Origin: Microbacterium hibisci | Lineage (GTDB): Bacteria; Actinomycetota; Actinomycetes; Actinomycetales; Microbacteriaceae | Direction of reading: 5' to 3' | Assembly: GCF_015278255.1 (NCBI RefSeq) | Contig: NZ_JADIJC010000005.1 | Coordinates: 296,211-360,210 of the forward strand | Length of the DNA stretch: 64,000 bases | Shown here: positions 9,101 to 18,039 of the stretch, one piece after another | Position numbering within the stretch: position 1 is the first letter of the stretch | Layout: each line of letters starts with the position of its first letter | Made by a program: the position numbers and the translations under genes | The notes under the pieces: model-generated | Seen by the model: the letters and a program-made list of their open reading frames with translations, nothing else | Database searches by the model: none | Told to the model about the DNA's origin: nothing

Positions 9101-10090
9101 ATGGTGAGCTTGACCGCGGACATGAGTCCCCTCCACCCCGACCGCAACCTCGCGCTGGAGCTGGTGCGCGCGACCGAAGCCGCCGCCATCCGCGCGGTGC
9201 CGTTCATCGGCCGTGGCGCGAAGGAAGCGGCCGACGGCGCCGCGGTCGACGCCATGCGGGCGTTCTTCACCACCGTCAACTTCGACGGCACGATCGTCAT
9301 CGGCGAGGGCGAGAAGGACGAAGCGCCGATGCTCTACAACGGCGAGCGGGTGGGCAGCGGCCGCGGACCTCGCGCAGACGTCGCCGTCGACCCGATCGAC
9401 GGCACCTCGCTGACGGCCGCCGGACGCAACAACGCACTGTCGGTCATCGCCGTGTCCGACCACGGCACGATGCTCGACGCATCGAGCGTCTTCTACATGG
9501 ACAAGCTCGTCACCGGGCCCGCGGGCGTCGGTGTGGTCGATATCCGGCTGCCCATCGGCGAGAACATCCGGCGTCTGGCGAAGGCGCTGGGCAAGCCCGT
9601 CGACGAGCTCGTCGTGTCGGTGCTGCACCGCCCACGCCACGAGCGGCTGATCGAGGAGATCCGCGAGGCGGGCGCCGGCACCCGCCTCATGAGCGACGGC
9701 GACGTCGCCGGTGGCATCAACGCGGCTCGCCACAACGCCCGCACCGACATGTGCGTCGGCGTGGGCGGCAGCCCCGAGGGCATCGTGACGGCGTGCGCGA
9801 TCAAGGCCCTCGGCGGGCACATCCAGGGGCGGCTCTGGCCGCGCGACGACGCCGAGAAGCAGCGGGGCATCGACGCCGGCCTGAAGCTCGACGACTACGT
9901 CTACGAGGCCGACGAGCTCGTCACGGGCAACAACACGATCTTCGTCGCGACCGGAGTCACCGACGGTGCGCTCGTTGCCGGCGTGCGCCGCGAGGGCGGC
10001 TACGTCTACACCGAGAGCGTCGTGCTGCGGGGTGCTTCGGGCACGCTGCGCCGCATCTCGTCGGAGCATCTCGTCTCGAAGTGGCTCTGA
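9101..10090 (+). CDS. glpX: Class II fructose-1,6-bisphosphatase
   Basis: Gluconeogenic phosphatase that hydrolyses fructose 1,6-bisphosphate; 329 residues. Metal-binding motifs of the GlpX family are present: GEGEKDEAPMLYNGE in the N-terminal third and VAVDPIDGTSL shortly after, with SDGDVAGGINAA and GVGGSPEGIVTACAIK in the C-terminal half. The ATG at 9101 is chosen because a TAGGCT box lies 7 nt before it; GTG at 9104 and ATG at 9122 are possible. The gene is divergent from fba. Mycobacteria use this class as their main FBPase. Confidence 0.96.
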   Translation: MVSLTADMSPLHPDRNLALELVRATEAAAIRAVPFIGRGAKEAADGAAVDAMRAFFTTVNFDGTIVIGEGEKDEAPMLYNGERVGSGRGPRADVAVDPIDGTSLTAAGRNNALSVIAVSDHGTMLDASSVFYMDKLVTGPAGVGVVDIRLPIGENIRRLAKALGKPVDELVVSVLHRPRHERLIEEIREAGAGTRLMSDGDVAGGINAARHNARTDMCVGVGGSPEGIVTACAIKALGGHIQGRLWPRDDAEKQRGIDAGLKLDDYVYEADELVTGNNTIFVATGVTDGALVAGVRREGGYVYTESVVLRGASGTLRRISSEHLVSKWL

Positions 10091-10243
10091 GCCCGCCGGC
10101 TGCCGAGCCGTTGAGGCGGGCGAGGCTGGTGTGACGTGTGATGCTGCTGTGACGTTTTCGTGACCGCTGGGGCGGCGAACTCTGGCAGAATCGTCTGTGG
10201 TGTCGATGGAGACACGGAGTGTTTCCGACGCGAGGAGTTGACG

Positions 10244-10453
10244 ATGTCCGCCCAGCCAGCCGAACCGTCGGCCCAGACGGGCGCGCAGGCGGTCGTCGCG
10301 AACGCGATCGACCCGGCCCGCCGGCCCGACGTCCTGTTGCGGGTCCGTCGCGACGAGGGCCATGAGATCAGCGCCTGGTGGATGATCGGCGCCTTCGTCG
10401 GCGTCTCGGCCGCCGTGATCGTCCTCCTGAGCTTCGTCCCCGGCGGCGCCTGA
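10244..10453 (+). CDS. Small single-pass membrane protein, function unknown
   Basis: A 69-residue protein: an Ala/Gln-rich hydrophilic N-terminus, the segment RRPDVLLRVRRDEGHEISAW, and one transmembrane helix at about residues 46-66 (WMIGAFVGVSAAVIVLLSF). GAGGAG stands 6 nt before ATG 10244, so translation is well supported even though the protein is short. It lies between glpX and the convergent rmuC. I do not recognise a characterised family. Confidence 0.65.
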   Translation: MSAQPAEPSAQTGAQAVVANAIDPARRPDVLLRVRRDEGHEISAWWMIGAFVGVSAAVIVLLSFVPGGA

Positions 10454-10479
10454 CAACTGGCACCCGCTGATCGCGGCCG

Positions 10480-11793
10480 TCAGTCGTTCGGCCCGGCGAT
10501 CCGGGCGCGCACGTCGCCGAGCTCGGCGGACGCCGTGACCGGCTCCGCGTGATCGTCGATGCCCTCGAGCGTCTCGTCGAGGAGCTCCGGCGCGGTGAGG
10601 CGGCGAGGGCTCTTCTCGATGGCCGCGGGCTCGCTCACCGCATCGAGCTTCGTCGGGTCGATGCCGGGGAACTTCCGCGCGCTCACGAGCACTCGGGTCT
10701 CGAGCGATCCGGCGAAGCGGTTGTAGCTGTCGACCGTCCGCTCGATCGCCCGCCGGAGGTCGTCGGCGTGCGACGCGAGGGACCCGAGGCGCTCATACAG
10801 CTGGTTGCCGAGGTCGAAGAGGGCGCGGGCCTCCTGTGAGACGTCCTGCTGGGTCCAGGTGTAGGCGACGGTCTTGAGCACGGCCCAGAGGTTGACCGGC
10901 GAGGCGAGCGCCACGCGCTTGCCGAACGCGTAGTCGAGGAGCGACGCGTCCTCTTCGAGCGCAGCCGCGAGCAGCGACTCGCTCGGGACGAAGCACACCA
11001 CGAACTCGGGACTCGACGAGAGCCCGGCCCAGTACGTCTTGCGGGCGAGCGCGTCGACGTGCGCGCGCACCGCCTTGACGTGCTTGTCGAGCAGCGCCCG
11101 CCGGCGCGCGGCCTCGGCGCCCTGAGCGGTGAGCGGGATCGCGCTCGCTTCGAGGAACGCGTCGAGGGGCACCTTCGCGTCGACGGCGATCGCCTTGTCG
11201 CCCGGGAGCCGGATGACCATGTCGGGGCGGCCGGCACCGGCATCCGTCGTGATCGACGCCTGCAGATCGAAATCCACGTGCCGCGTCAGTCCCGCCGCCT
11301 CCACGACGCGGCGGAGCTGCGTCTCGCCCCACACACCGCGGGTGCTGCCCGATCGCAGCGCGCTCGCCAGCGACTCGGTGGTGGCGCGCAGCGCCTCGTC
11401 GGACTCATGTGCGCGACGCAGCTGCTCGGCGAGCGTGCCGAACTGCGTGTGACGATCGCGCTCGAGCTCATCGACCTTGGTGTGCATCGCGGCCAGTGTC
11501 TCCTGCACCGGCGCGAGCGCCCGCAGCACGGACTGCTCGCGCCGCTCGCGCTCCTCGCGGGCCGCCTGATCGTGCCGCGCCTGCGAGGCGAGTTCGCGGT
11601 ACAGGAGCTGCTGGTGCTCCAGCTGCGCCTGCACCCCCTGGCGTGCGGCGTCCGACGCGGCGAGCCGCGCCGTGAGGTCGGCGTGCTCACGCGCGCCTCG
11701 CGCGGCGGCTCGGGCGAGCCCCGCGGCCCATCCCGCCACCGCGCCGATGACGAGCGAGACGATCACCACCACACTGATCACGACTGCGTCCAT
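10480..11793 (-). CDS. rmuC: DNA recombination protein RmuC
   Basis: A 437-residue RmuC protein. RmuC limits inversions at short inverted repeats in E. coli and has a nuclease-like core. An N-terminal membrane helix (residues 4-24, VVISVVVIVSLVIGAVAGWA) is followed by a coiled coil (about 30-140) and the RmuC domain (about 140-380), with GVWGETQLRRVVEAAGL, RPDMVIRLPGDKAIAVDAKVPLDAF and FVPSESLLAAALEED. The lysine/aspartate-containing VDAKVPL segment is the nuclease-like motif. It is followed by nothing on this strand; upstream on the same strand is a DnaQ-like exonuclease. Confidence 0.93.
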   Translation of the reverse strand: MDAVVISVVVIVSLVIGAVAGWAAGLARAAARGAREHADLTARLAASDAARQGVQAQLEHQQLLYRELASQARHDQAAREERERREQSVLRALAPVQETLAAMHTKVDELERDRHTQFGTLAEQLRRAHESDEALRATTESLASALRSGSTRGVWGETQLRRVVEAAGLTRHVDFDLQASITTDAGAGRPDMVIRLPGDKAIAVDAKVPLDAFLEASAIPLTAQGAEAARRRALLDKHVKAVRAHVDALARKTYWAGLSSSPEFVVCFVPSESLLAAALEEDASLLDYAFGKRVALASPVNLWAVLKTVAYTWTQQDVSQEARALFDLGNQLYERLGSLASHADDLRRAIERTVDSYNRFAGSLETRVLVSARKFPGIDPTKLDAVSEPAAIEKSPRRLTAPELLDETLEGIDDHAEPVTASAELGDVRARIAGPND

Positions 11794-11856
11794 GCGACCA
11801 GCGTGCCGGAAGCCTCCGACATCGCCGCGACCCCGCGCGGCGGCATCCGTTCCGGA

Positions 11857-12459
11857 CTATGCCACGGCGAACGAGACCGGCGGCGCCGCCGCGACCGTGA
11901 TCTGCGACACCCGCACGCCGACGGCGTCCGTCAGCGACCCGATGTCGGCGGCCCCGAGCCGGCGCGCCGCGTCGATCATGACGTGGGCGCACGCGAGGGC
12001 GTCGGCAGTGGCGTTGTGGTGCGGGAAGTCGGCGAAGCCGGCCTCGGCGGCGACGAACGGCAGCCGGTACGACTCGAGCCGGTACACCTTTCGTGCGACC
12101 TGCAGGCTGCATGCGTACCGGTAGGGCGGGCACTCGTCACCGGTGGCGTCGCACGCCCGCTTGAGCACCGCCATATCGAACCCGGCGTTGTGGGCCACGA
12201 GGATGTCGTCGCCGACGAAGGCGGCGAGCGGCGTGAGCTGCTGGGTCCAGGACGCCGCATCGGCCACATCCTCCGGCCGGATGCCGTGGATGCGCATGTT
12301 CAGCTCGAAGAAGACGTCGTGGCCGGCCGGCGGACGGATCAGCCAGCCGGTCTTCTCGACGATGCGCCCGTCGCGGACCCGCACGAGACCGACCGCGCAC
12401 GCCGAGGCATTGCTGGAGTTCGCCGTCTCGAAGTCGATCGCGGTGAAGTCCAGTGGCAC
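11857..12459 (-). CDS. DnaQ-like 3'-5' exonuclease
   Basis: A roughly 200-residue DEDD-superfamily exonuclease. Exo I is FTAIDFETANSS (Asp and Glu metal ligands), Exo II is VAHNAGFDMAVLKRA, and Exo III is HHNATADALACAHV (His and Asp). This is the DEDDh arrangement seen in DNA polymerase III epsilon and related nucleases. The start is uncertain: GTG 12459 is closest to the domain but its GGGGAG is adjacent; the frame stays open to an ATG at 12537, which would overlap the divergent methyltransferase start. It is a stand-alone nuclease with no polymerase or BRCT domain. Confidence 0.85.
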   Translation of the reverse strand: MPLDFTAIDFETANSSNASACAVGLVRVRDGRIVEKTGWLIRPPAGHDVFFELNMRIHGIRPEDVADAASWTQQLTPLAAFVGDDILVAHNAGFDMAVLKRACDATGDECPPYRYACSLQVARKVYRLESYRLPFVAAEAGFADFPHHNATADALACAHVMIDAARRLGAADIGSLTDAVGVRVSQITVAAAPPVSFAVA

Positions 12460-12523
12460 CTCCCCAGACTCACCCGGGCACAGCCGGTCCGGCGGAAGGC
12501 GCGCCGAACGGGCACCGCCGTCA

Positions 12524-12529
12524 TAGGGT
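12524..12529 (+). promoter_or_regulatory. Leaderless -10 box for the methyltransferase
   Basis: TAGGGT, 6 nt spacer, ATG at 12536. Confidence 0.5.
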
Positions 12530-12535
12530 CGGAGC

Positions 12536-13294
12536 ATGGCCAGTCGCGAGGAGATGTCGCTGTCGTTCGGTGCCGCCGCCGGTGCGTACGAGGCCGGACG
12601 GCCGGACTATCCGCGCGAGGCGGTGGACTGGATGCTCGCCCCGGTGCGCGAACCGGGCCGGGCGGTGCGGGCAGCCGACATCGGCGCCGGCACCGGCAAG
12701 CTCACCCGCACGATCGTCGAGGCGGGAGCCGAGGTCGTCGCGATCGACCCCGACGCCGAGATGCTCGCCGCGCTGCGCGCGCACGTGCACGGCGTGCCCA
12801 CCTTCGTGGGGACGGGGGAGCGGATGCCGCTTCCCGACGCCTCTGTCGATGCGGTGCTCTTCGGACAGGCGTGGCACTGGGTCGACCCGATCGCGGCCTC
12901 TGCCGAGGCCGGCCGCGTGCTGCGCACCGGCGGGGTGCTGGGGCTGGTGTGGAACATCCGCGACGAGTCCGACCCATGGGTCGCCAGGCTCACCGCGGCC
13001 ATGCACGGCAGTCACGCCGAGGAGATGCTGGCCGGGGACGGGCCCCGCGTCGCCGAGCCGTTCGACGGGCTGGAGGCGCGGACGTGGACCTGGACGCGCT
13101 CCCTGTCGCGCGCCGCGCTCCTCGACATGGTCGCCTCGCGCAGCTACGTCATCACGGCGCCCGAGGCCGAGCGCGCCGTGATCCTCGCGGCGGTCGCCGC
13201 GCTGTTCGACGAGCGTCGCATCACCGAGGTCTCCGGCGCCGAGGTCGTCGACCTGCCCTACGTCACGCACGCCTACCGCGCGATCCGCCCCTGA
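12536..13294 (+). CDS. Class I SAM-dependent methyltransferase
   Basis: A 252-residue methyltransferase of the Methyltransf_11/UbiE type. Motif I, the SAM-binding loop, is AADIGAGTGKLT at about residues 47-58; the acidic motif II is VVAIDPDAEML; motif III region is AVLFGQAWHWVD. The WHWVD segment is common in a group of actinobacterial methyltransferases of unknown substrate. It is monocistronic with a leaderless start. The substrate cannot be inferred from the neighbours. Confidence 0.85.
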   Translation: MASREEMSLSFGAAAGAYEAGRPDYPREAVDWMLAPVREPGRAVRAADIGAGTGKLTRTIVEAGAEVVAIDPDAEMLAALRAHVHGVPTFVGTGERMPLPDASVDAVLFGQAWHWVDPIAASAEAGRVLRTGGVLGLVWNIRDESDPWVARLTAAMHGSHAEEMLAGDGPRVAEPFDGLEARTWTWTRSLSRAALLDMVASRSYVITAPEAERAVILAAVAALFDERRITEVSGAEVVDLPYVTHAYRAIRP

Positions 13295-13369
13295 CGCTCC
13301 GCCGTTCCGCGACGGCTCGCCAGGCACCCGTCGGCGGGCGGGTGCCCTGGCCGCGCGGGGTCGGGCGCG

Positions 13370-14026
13370 CTACGCGCGCACCGCGCCGACCACGTGCCAC
13401 GGCCCGCTGCGCCCGCGGTAGCGCGGCTCGAAGCCGCGACGGCGGAGCACCGAGACCATCGCGTCCGGCGGGTGGGCGAAGGCGCGGTACGGGTTGCCGA
13501 TCAGCCCGTAGAACGCGTTGAGGGCGCGGGCCATGCTGCGCGCCCAGAGGCTGTACGTCGGGTGGCTGAACACCACGGCACGCCGGCTCCTGCCGGCGGC
13601 GGCGCTGAGGAGGCGGTCATAGTCCGGGTAGCAGCACACCACGCGGTGGAGCACGACGATGTCGGCGGGGCCGACCGCCTCGGGCGTCCCCGCCAGATCG
13701 ACCCCGAGCATCCGCTTCGCCCGGTCGCGCATCCCGGCCTCGTCGAGCAGCCGCGCCGCCTCCGGCTCATAGGCGGAGGACAGCTCGAGGTTCGTCGTGC
13801 GGGACGCGCCGCGCCGGAGCGCCTCGAGCTGGATGTCGCCGATGCCGCCGCCGATCTCGAGCACCGCCGCCCCCTCGAGACCCACCGAGTCGGCGAAGTC
13901 GAGGATCAGCCGGGCGCTCGGCGTCAGACCGCTGCGCCGGTAGCGGCGCGCCAGGCGCCGTGCGAACCGCGCGTCGAATTCGCGGTCGTAGCCGTCCGGC
14001 GTCCGCGGGGCGCAGCACTCCTCCAC
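13370..14026 (-). CDS. SAM-dependent methyltransferase-like protein
   Basis: A 218-residue protein with a Rossmann methyltransferase fold: the SAM loop is VLEIGGGIGDIQLEAL at about residues 55-70, preceded by GLTPSARLILDFADS and followed by TTNLELSSAYE. It resembles small methyltransferases in the magnesium-protoporphyrin O-methyltransferase-like group, but no chlorophyll genes are present, so that name should not be transferred. An unusual CC pair is at residues 4-5 and another at VVCCYPDY. The GTG at 14026 lies 6 nt after GATACT, consistent with a leaderless mRNA. The substrate is unknown. Confidence 0.75.
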   Translation of the reverse strand: MEECCAPRTPDGYDREFDARFARRLARRYRRSGLTPSARLILDFADSVGLEGAAVLEIGGGIGDIQLEALRRGASRTTNLELSSAYEPEAARLLDEAGMRDRAKRMLGVDLAGTPEAVGPADIVVLHRVVCCYPDYDRLLSAAAGRSRRAVVFSHPTYSLWARSMARALNAFYGLIGNPYRAFAHPPDAMVSVLRRRGFEPRYRGRSGPWHVVGAVRA

Positions 14027-14122
14027 GCGGTCAGTATCCCGCCGGGCCTCCGGCGGGGCAACGGCTCAGGCCGATGCACAGCGACGGTTCCGCCGGGTGC
14101 CGCATGTGTCGGGGGAGCGGCG

Positions 14123-14128
14123 TAGCGT
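14123..14128 (+). promoter_or_regulatory. Leaderless -10 box for the RibD-like gene
   Basis: TAGCGT, 6 nt spacer, GTG at 14135. Confidence 0.5.
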
Positions 14129-14134
14129 GGCCGC

Positions 14135-14746
14135 GTGCGCACCCTCACCGTCTGCAACTTCGTCACCGTCGACGGCCGCTACGAAGACGACCACCACGAC
14201 ATCGCCTCCTTCTTCGAGCACCAGCACCCCGACTATCACGGGGCCGACACCTTCGACCACTACACGACCGGTCTCATGCACGCGTCCGACACGCTCGTGC
14301 TGTCGGGCCGTCGATCGGCCCTCGGCAACCTCGGCTACTGGACGGGGGTGCGTGCCGACCCCGAGGCCACCGCGATCCGCCGCGAGTTCGCCGAGCTGAT
14401 CCTCGGGATCGAGAAGATCGTGGTGTCCGACACGATCACCGAGGACGACATCGCGCCGTACCGGAACGTGCGCATCGTGCCGGTCGCCGACGCCCGGTCG
14501 GAGGTCGCCGCGCTCAAGCAGCGCCAGGGGCGCGGCATCCTGATCCTCCTCGGCCGCGTCCTCTGGAACGACCTGATGCACGCGGGGCTGGTCGACGAGC
14601 TGCACCTGGTGACGTTCCCGCTCATCGCCGGGTCGGGGGTGCCGCTGTTCGACGCGCGCCCTGCCGTCGCCCTCAAGCTCCTCGAGACCCGCGCCTGGGA
14701 GGAGTCGGGCAACGTGCTCATGCGCTGGCGCGTCGACCCCGACTGA
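14135..14746 (+). CDS. RibD C-terminal domain / dihydrofolate reductase-like protein
   Basis: A 203-residue stand-alone RibD_C reductase. The N-terminal strand [17 protein letters not shown], the middle segment [17 protein letters not shown], and the NADPH-site [27 protein letters not shown] region fit this family, which has a dihydrofolate-reductase fold. The N-terminal FVTVDG replaces the more common MSLDG. Such proteins are abundant in Actinobacteria and almost none has a known substrate. It is read from a leaderless promoter and followed by a hairpin terminator. Confidence 0.85.
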   Translation: MRTLTVCNFVTVDGRYEDDHHDIASFFEHQHPDYHGADTFDHYTTGLMHASDTLVLSGRRSALGNLGYWTGVRADPEATAIRREFAELILGIEKIVVSDTITEDDIAPYRNVRIVPVADARSEVAALKQRQGRGILILLGRVLWNDLMHAGLVDELHLVTFPLIAGSGVPLFDARPAVALKLLETRAWEESGNVLMRWRVDPD

Positions 14747-14756
14747 CCCTCGGAGG

Positions 14757-14783
14757 ACGGATGCCGCGGGGCGCGGCATCCGT
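14757..14783. terminator. Hairpin terminator after the RibD-like gene
   Basis: ACGGATGCCGC / GCGGCATCCGT, an 11-bp perfect stem with a 5-nt loop, 11 nt after the stop codon and just before the ychF promoter. Built on the GGATGCC heptamer; no U-tract. Confidence 0.7.
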
Positions 14784-14790
14784 CGCCAAC

Positions 14791-14796
14791 TAGACT
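14791..14796 (+). promoter_or_regulatory. -10 box for ychF
   Basis: TAGACT, 8 nt before the GTG at 14805 and 2 nt before the ATG at 14799. The spacing favours the GTG as start of a leaderless or near-leaderless mRNA. Confidence 0.5.
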
Positions 14797-14804
14797 GGAT
14801 GCCC

Positions 14805-15878
14805 GTGGCTCTCACCATCGGAATCGTCGGTCTCCCGAACGTCGGCAAGTCGACCCTCTTCAACGCCCTGACCAAGAACCAGGTGCTCGCCGCGAACTAC
14901 CCGTTCGCGACGATCGAGCCCAACATCGGCGTGGTCAATCTGCCCGACCCCCGGCTCGACACGCTCGCCGGGATCTTCGGCTCGGAGCGGATCCTGCCGG
15001 CGGCGGTCTCGTTCGTCGACATCGCGGGCATCGTGCGCGGCGCGTCGGAGGGCGAGGGCCTCGGCAACAAGTTCCTGGCGAACATCCGCGAGGCCGACGC
15101 GATCGCCCAGGTGGTGCGCGGCTTCGCCGACGACGATGTGGTCCACGTCGACGGTGCGGTGAACCCGCAGAGCGACATGGAGACGATCAACGCCGAGCTC
15201 CAGCTCGCCGACCTCGAGACGCTCGAGCGCGCCATCACGCGCTATGAGAAGGAGGTCAAGGGCCGCAAGCTCGACCCTGCGGTGCTCGCGACGGCCGTCG
15301 AGGCGCGCGACGCGCTCCAGCGGGGGGAGCTGCTCTCTGGGTCGGGCATCGATCTGACCCCGATCAAGGAGCTGGGCCTGCTGACCGCGAAGCCGTTCAT
15401 CTTCGTCTTCAACGTCGATGAGGCGGTGCTGACGGATGCCGCGCGCAAGGCCGAACTGGCGGCGCTGGTCGCCCCCGCCCAGGCGGTGTTCCTCGACGCG
15501 AAGATCGAGTCCGAGCTCATCGACCTCGACCCCGAGGACGCCGCGGAGCTGCTGGCGTCCACCGGGCAGGACGAGTCGGGTCTCGACCAGCTCGCCCGCA
15601 TCGGCTTCGACACCCTCGGTCTGCAGACCTACCTGACGGCCGGCCCGAAGGAGGCCCGCGCCTGGACCATCGGCAAGGGCTGGAAGGCGCCGCAGGCGGC
15701 CGGAGTGATCCACACGGACTTCGAGAAGGGCTTCATCAAGGCCGAGGTCATCTCGTACGACGACCTCGTCGCGACCGGCTCGGTCGTCGAAGCCCGCGCC
15801 AAGGGCAAGGCCCGGCTCGAGGGCAAGGACTACGTCATGCAGGACGGCGACGTCGTCGAGTTCCGCTTCAACGTCTGA
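14805..15878 (+). CDS. ychF: Redox/translation-associated P-loop ATPase YchF
   Basis: Universally conserved OBG-family P-loop protein (OLA1 in eukaryotes), 357 residues. G1 is GLPNVGKST at residues 9-17, G3 is DIAGIV, and the G4 position reads NVDE rather than NKxD, the change that gives this family ATP specificity. A TGS domain occupies the C-terminal ~85 residues (LQTYLTAGPKEARAWTIGKG, VIHTDFEKGFIKAEV). The start at GTG 14805 gives an N-terminus of exactly the usual length before the P-loop; the in-frame ATG at 14799 would add two residues. Confidence 0.96.
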   Translation: MALTIGIVGLPNVGKSTLFNALTKNQVLAANYPFATIEPNIGVVNLPDPRLDTLAGIFGSERILPAAVSFVDIAGIVRGASEGEGLGNKFLANIREADAIAQVVRGFADDDVVHVDGAVNPQSDMETINAELQLADLETLERAITRYEKEVKGRKLDPAVLATAVEARDALQRGELLSGSGIDLTPIKELGLLTAKPFIFVFNVDEAVLTDAARKAELAALVAPAQAVFLDAKIESELIDLDPEDAAELLASTGQDESGLDQLARIGFDTLGLQTYLTAGPKEARAWTIGKGWKAPQAAGVIHTDFEKGFIKAEVISYDDLVATGSVVEARAKGKARLEGKDYVMQDGDVVEFRFNV

Positions 15879-15905
15879 GAAAGCCGCCGAAAGGATCCGC
15901 TGAGA

Positions 15906-16475
15906 ATGACCGACATCCAGATCTTCGAGCCCGAGGCGCGCGCTGTCCCGTTCGTCGTGGAGGGAGACGGCCCGATCGGGCTCGTGCTGATCCCGGAGCG
16001 CGGGCAGGACGTCCTCGGCGTCGTGGGGCACTACCTCGCGGAGGAGGCCGGCTTCCACGTGGTGCGCGTCGGCTACCGGTCCGCCGCGCGAGCGGGAGCC
16101 GAACCGACCGCCGCCGAGCGTGCCGCCGACGTGCTCGCGGTTCTGGACCACATCGGGCTCGAGCGGGCCTGGATCGGTGGACACGGGTTCGGCGGCACGG
16201 TCGCGCGGGAGCTCGTCGCGGCCCACGCCGACCGCTCCAACGGGCTGCTGCTCCTCGGCGTCGAGGAGAAGGACATCGCGCTCGCGCCGGCGCTGCCCAT
16301 CCTCATCATCCAGGGGACGGACGACGCCGTCACCCCGTCAGCGAACGCCGAAGCCCTCCAGGCCGGGGCTCCGGAGCGAGCCAGCATCAAGACGGTCGAG
16401 GGCGATCACCTCTTCCCGGCTTCCTCTCCGATCGAGACCGCGGTGATCATCGAGGAATACCTCGACTGGGATTGA
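15906..16475 (+). CDS. Alpha/beta-hydrolase-fold protein with Gly at the nucleophile position
   Basis: A 189-residue protein with the order of elements of a small alpha/beta hydrolase: core strands at GLVLIPERG and HVVRVGYRS, the nucleophile elbow at WIGGHGFGG (residues 89-97), the acid site in LIIQGTDDAVTP (about 131-142) and the terminal histidine in EGDHLFP (about 164-170). The elbow normally reads G-x-S-x-G; here the residue is Gly94, encoded GGG, so the usual catalytic serine is absent. It lies 27 nt after ychF and has AAGGATCC upstream, so it may be cotranscribed with ychF. It is probably non-hydrolytic or uses another mechanism. Confidence 0.72.
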   Translation: MTDIQIFEPEARAVPFVVEGDGPIGLVLIPERGQDVLGVVGHYLAEEAGFHVVRVGYRSAARAGAEPTAAERAADVLAVLDHIGLERAWIGGHGFGGTVARELVAAHADRSNGLLLLGVEEKDIALAPALPILIIQGTDDAVTPSANAEALQAGAPERASIKTVEGDHLFPASSPIETAVIIEEYLDWD

Positions 16476-16506
16476 CGCGTCACCGCGGAGTGGCGTTCGC
16501 ACCGGC

Positions 16507-17883
16507 TCAGCCGGTTCCGGCGAACTCCGCGAGCCGTTCGCGCCCCGGGGCGATGCTCTCCTTCAATCGCGCGCGCGCCGCGAGCACGGCGGGGTCGTCG
16601 GCGCGGTCCGGAGACACGCGCGCGGGGTTGAGCGGCGTCGTGTTGGACCAGTCGCGCAGGTCGGCCTCCCGCGTCATCGCCAGGGAGGCGTCGCCGCCGA
16701 TCACCTGCATCCGCGCCCAGTCCTGGGGGGTGTTCGAGTACGGTGAGGGCCGGCACACCCGGTTCTTCTCGGCGTCGTCGTCGCGGGTGGCCTCGACGTA
16801 GCCGGCCAGCGCCGCGCCGAAGCACGGGAAGCCGACGCGCACCGGCTGCGGGGTGATCGCGTCGGGCGCCCAGATGGGGCGCACGCCGGGATATTTCAGC
16901 CCCTCCGCCGCGCAGTGCACCACGAGCGCCCCGGCGGGCACGCGCACGTCGCCGTCCGCGAATGCGAGGCGACCGGGCGCGACCGCCTGCAGGTGACCGC
17001 GCCGGATGACGTCGTCGATCTGGCGGACGAGGTCCAGCTCCCAGACGGCGAGCGTCGGCGTCTTGGCCATGGTCGGCGCGACCGAGGGATCGACGCGGAG
17101 CATGATGCCGGCATCCTCCATCCGCAGGAAGGCGTCGTCGGCGCTCGTCGCCGCGGCCGCCGCGGCCATCGTGTCGGCTGCCATCCCGAGGAAGATCGCA
17201 GGGTCCGGCTGCACGACGGCACGGTTGAGCAGCCAGGGATCCCGCGGCCGCACCCAGGTGATCGCGTTCGGCGGCACGCCGTTCTGCAGCAGCCACACGC
17301 ACGTGTCGGTCGCCGTCTTGCCCGCGCCGACGACCACGAAGCGCTCGGGCGCCTCGCCGAGGCGGACCAGCTCGTTCACGGCGACGACCCGCGCCCCGTC
17401 CTCGACCGCGAACGGCGGGGGAGTGAGCGACGGGATGTCGGGCGAGAGGTACCGCGCATCCACGATGCGTGCGCCGGGCGCATGGAAGCGCGCGCCGCTC
17501 AGCAGCGAGGTGATTCGGCCGTCGCCGAGGTACTCGGAGCGGCCGTGGAACGCGACACGACCGGTGGCGGTGAGCCGCGCCAGCACGCGCGCATAGTAGG
17601 CGCACACCTCGGCGGCGTTCGCCCGCTCGTGGAGTCCGCGCTCCGGCCCCTCCTCCTGTGTGCGGCCGTCGCCGAGGAGCGTGGACGCGACACCGTAGAA
17701 CGCCGAGGCCTGGTGGAGCCGCACGAAGCCGTACGCGTCGAGCCAGTGACCGCCCGCACCGTGGCGGCGATCGACGATCGCCACCGAGACATCGGGATCG
17801 TGGGCGACGAGGGCGTCTGCGAACGCCATCCCCATCGCCCCCGCCCCGACGACCACGTAGTCGACGTCGACGACCGCCTCCAT
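16507..17883 (-). CDS. FAD/NAD(P)-binding oxidoreductase (flavin monooxygenase-like)
   Basis: A 458-residue flavoprotein with two dinucleotide-binding motifs: VVVGAGAMGMAFADAL near the N-terminus (FAD) and FVVVGAGKTATDTCVWLLQNG near residue 190 (NAD(P)H). The first domain continues with VDRRHGAGGHWLDAYGFVRLHQ, which resembles the RxGxxGGxW region of flavin-containing monooxygenases. The substrate is unknown. It lies convergent to the upstream gene and divergent from the PAP2 gene. Start ATG 17883 precedes the first beta strand by six residues. Confidence 0.82.
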   Translation of the reverse strand: MEAVVDVDYVVVGAGAMGMAFADALVAHDPDVSVAIVDRRHGAGGHWLDAYGFVRLHQASAFYGVASTLLGDGRTQEEGPERGLHERANAAEVCAYYARVLARLTATGRVAFHGRSEYLGDGRITSLLSGARFHAPGARIVDARYLSPDIPSLTPPPFAVEDGARVVAVNELVRLGEAPERFVVVGAGKTATDTCVWLLQNGVPPNAITWVRPRDPWLLNRAVVQPDPAIFLGMAADTMAAAAAATSADDAFLRMEDAGIMLRVDPSVAPTMAKTPTLAVWELDLVRQIDDVIRRGHLQAVAPGRLAFADGDVRVPAGALVVHCAAEGLKYPGVRPIWAPDAITPQPVRVGFPCFGAALAGYVEATRDDDAEKNRVCRPSPYSNTPQDWARMQVIGGDASLAMTREADLRDWSNTTPLNPARVSPDRADDPAVLAARARLKESIAPGRERLAEFAGTG

Positions 17884-18039
17884 GCGCTCATCAGAGCAGT
17901 GAGCGCCCCGCACGTCAATGGGGGCGTGCCGCACGTGCATCGGAACCTGCCGTGCACGCCTGTACGACAGCCGACCCGGGCTCGGCAAGGGGCTGACGAA
18001 GAATTCCCGTGTGGGGCCCGCCTCGCCGACAATGGTGCC

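Noticed and set aside
13370..14026. Magnesium-protoporphyrin O-methyltransferase
   Set aside because: No chlorophyll or tetrapyrrole genes are near; only the generic SAM-binding fold is supported.
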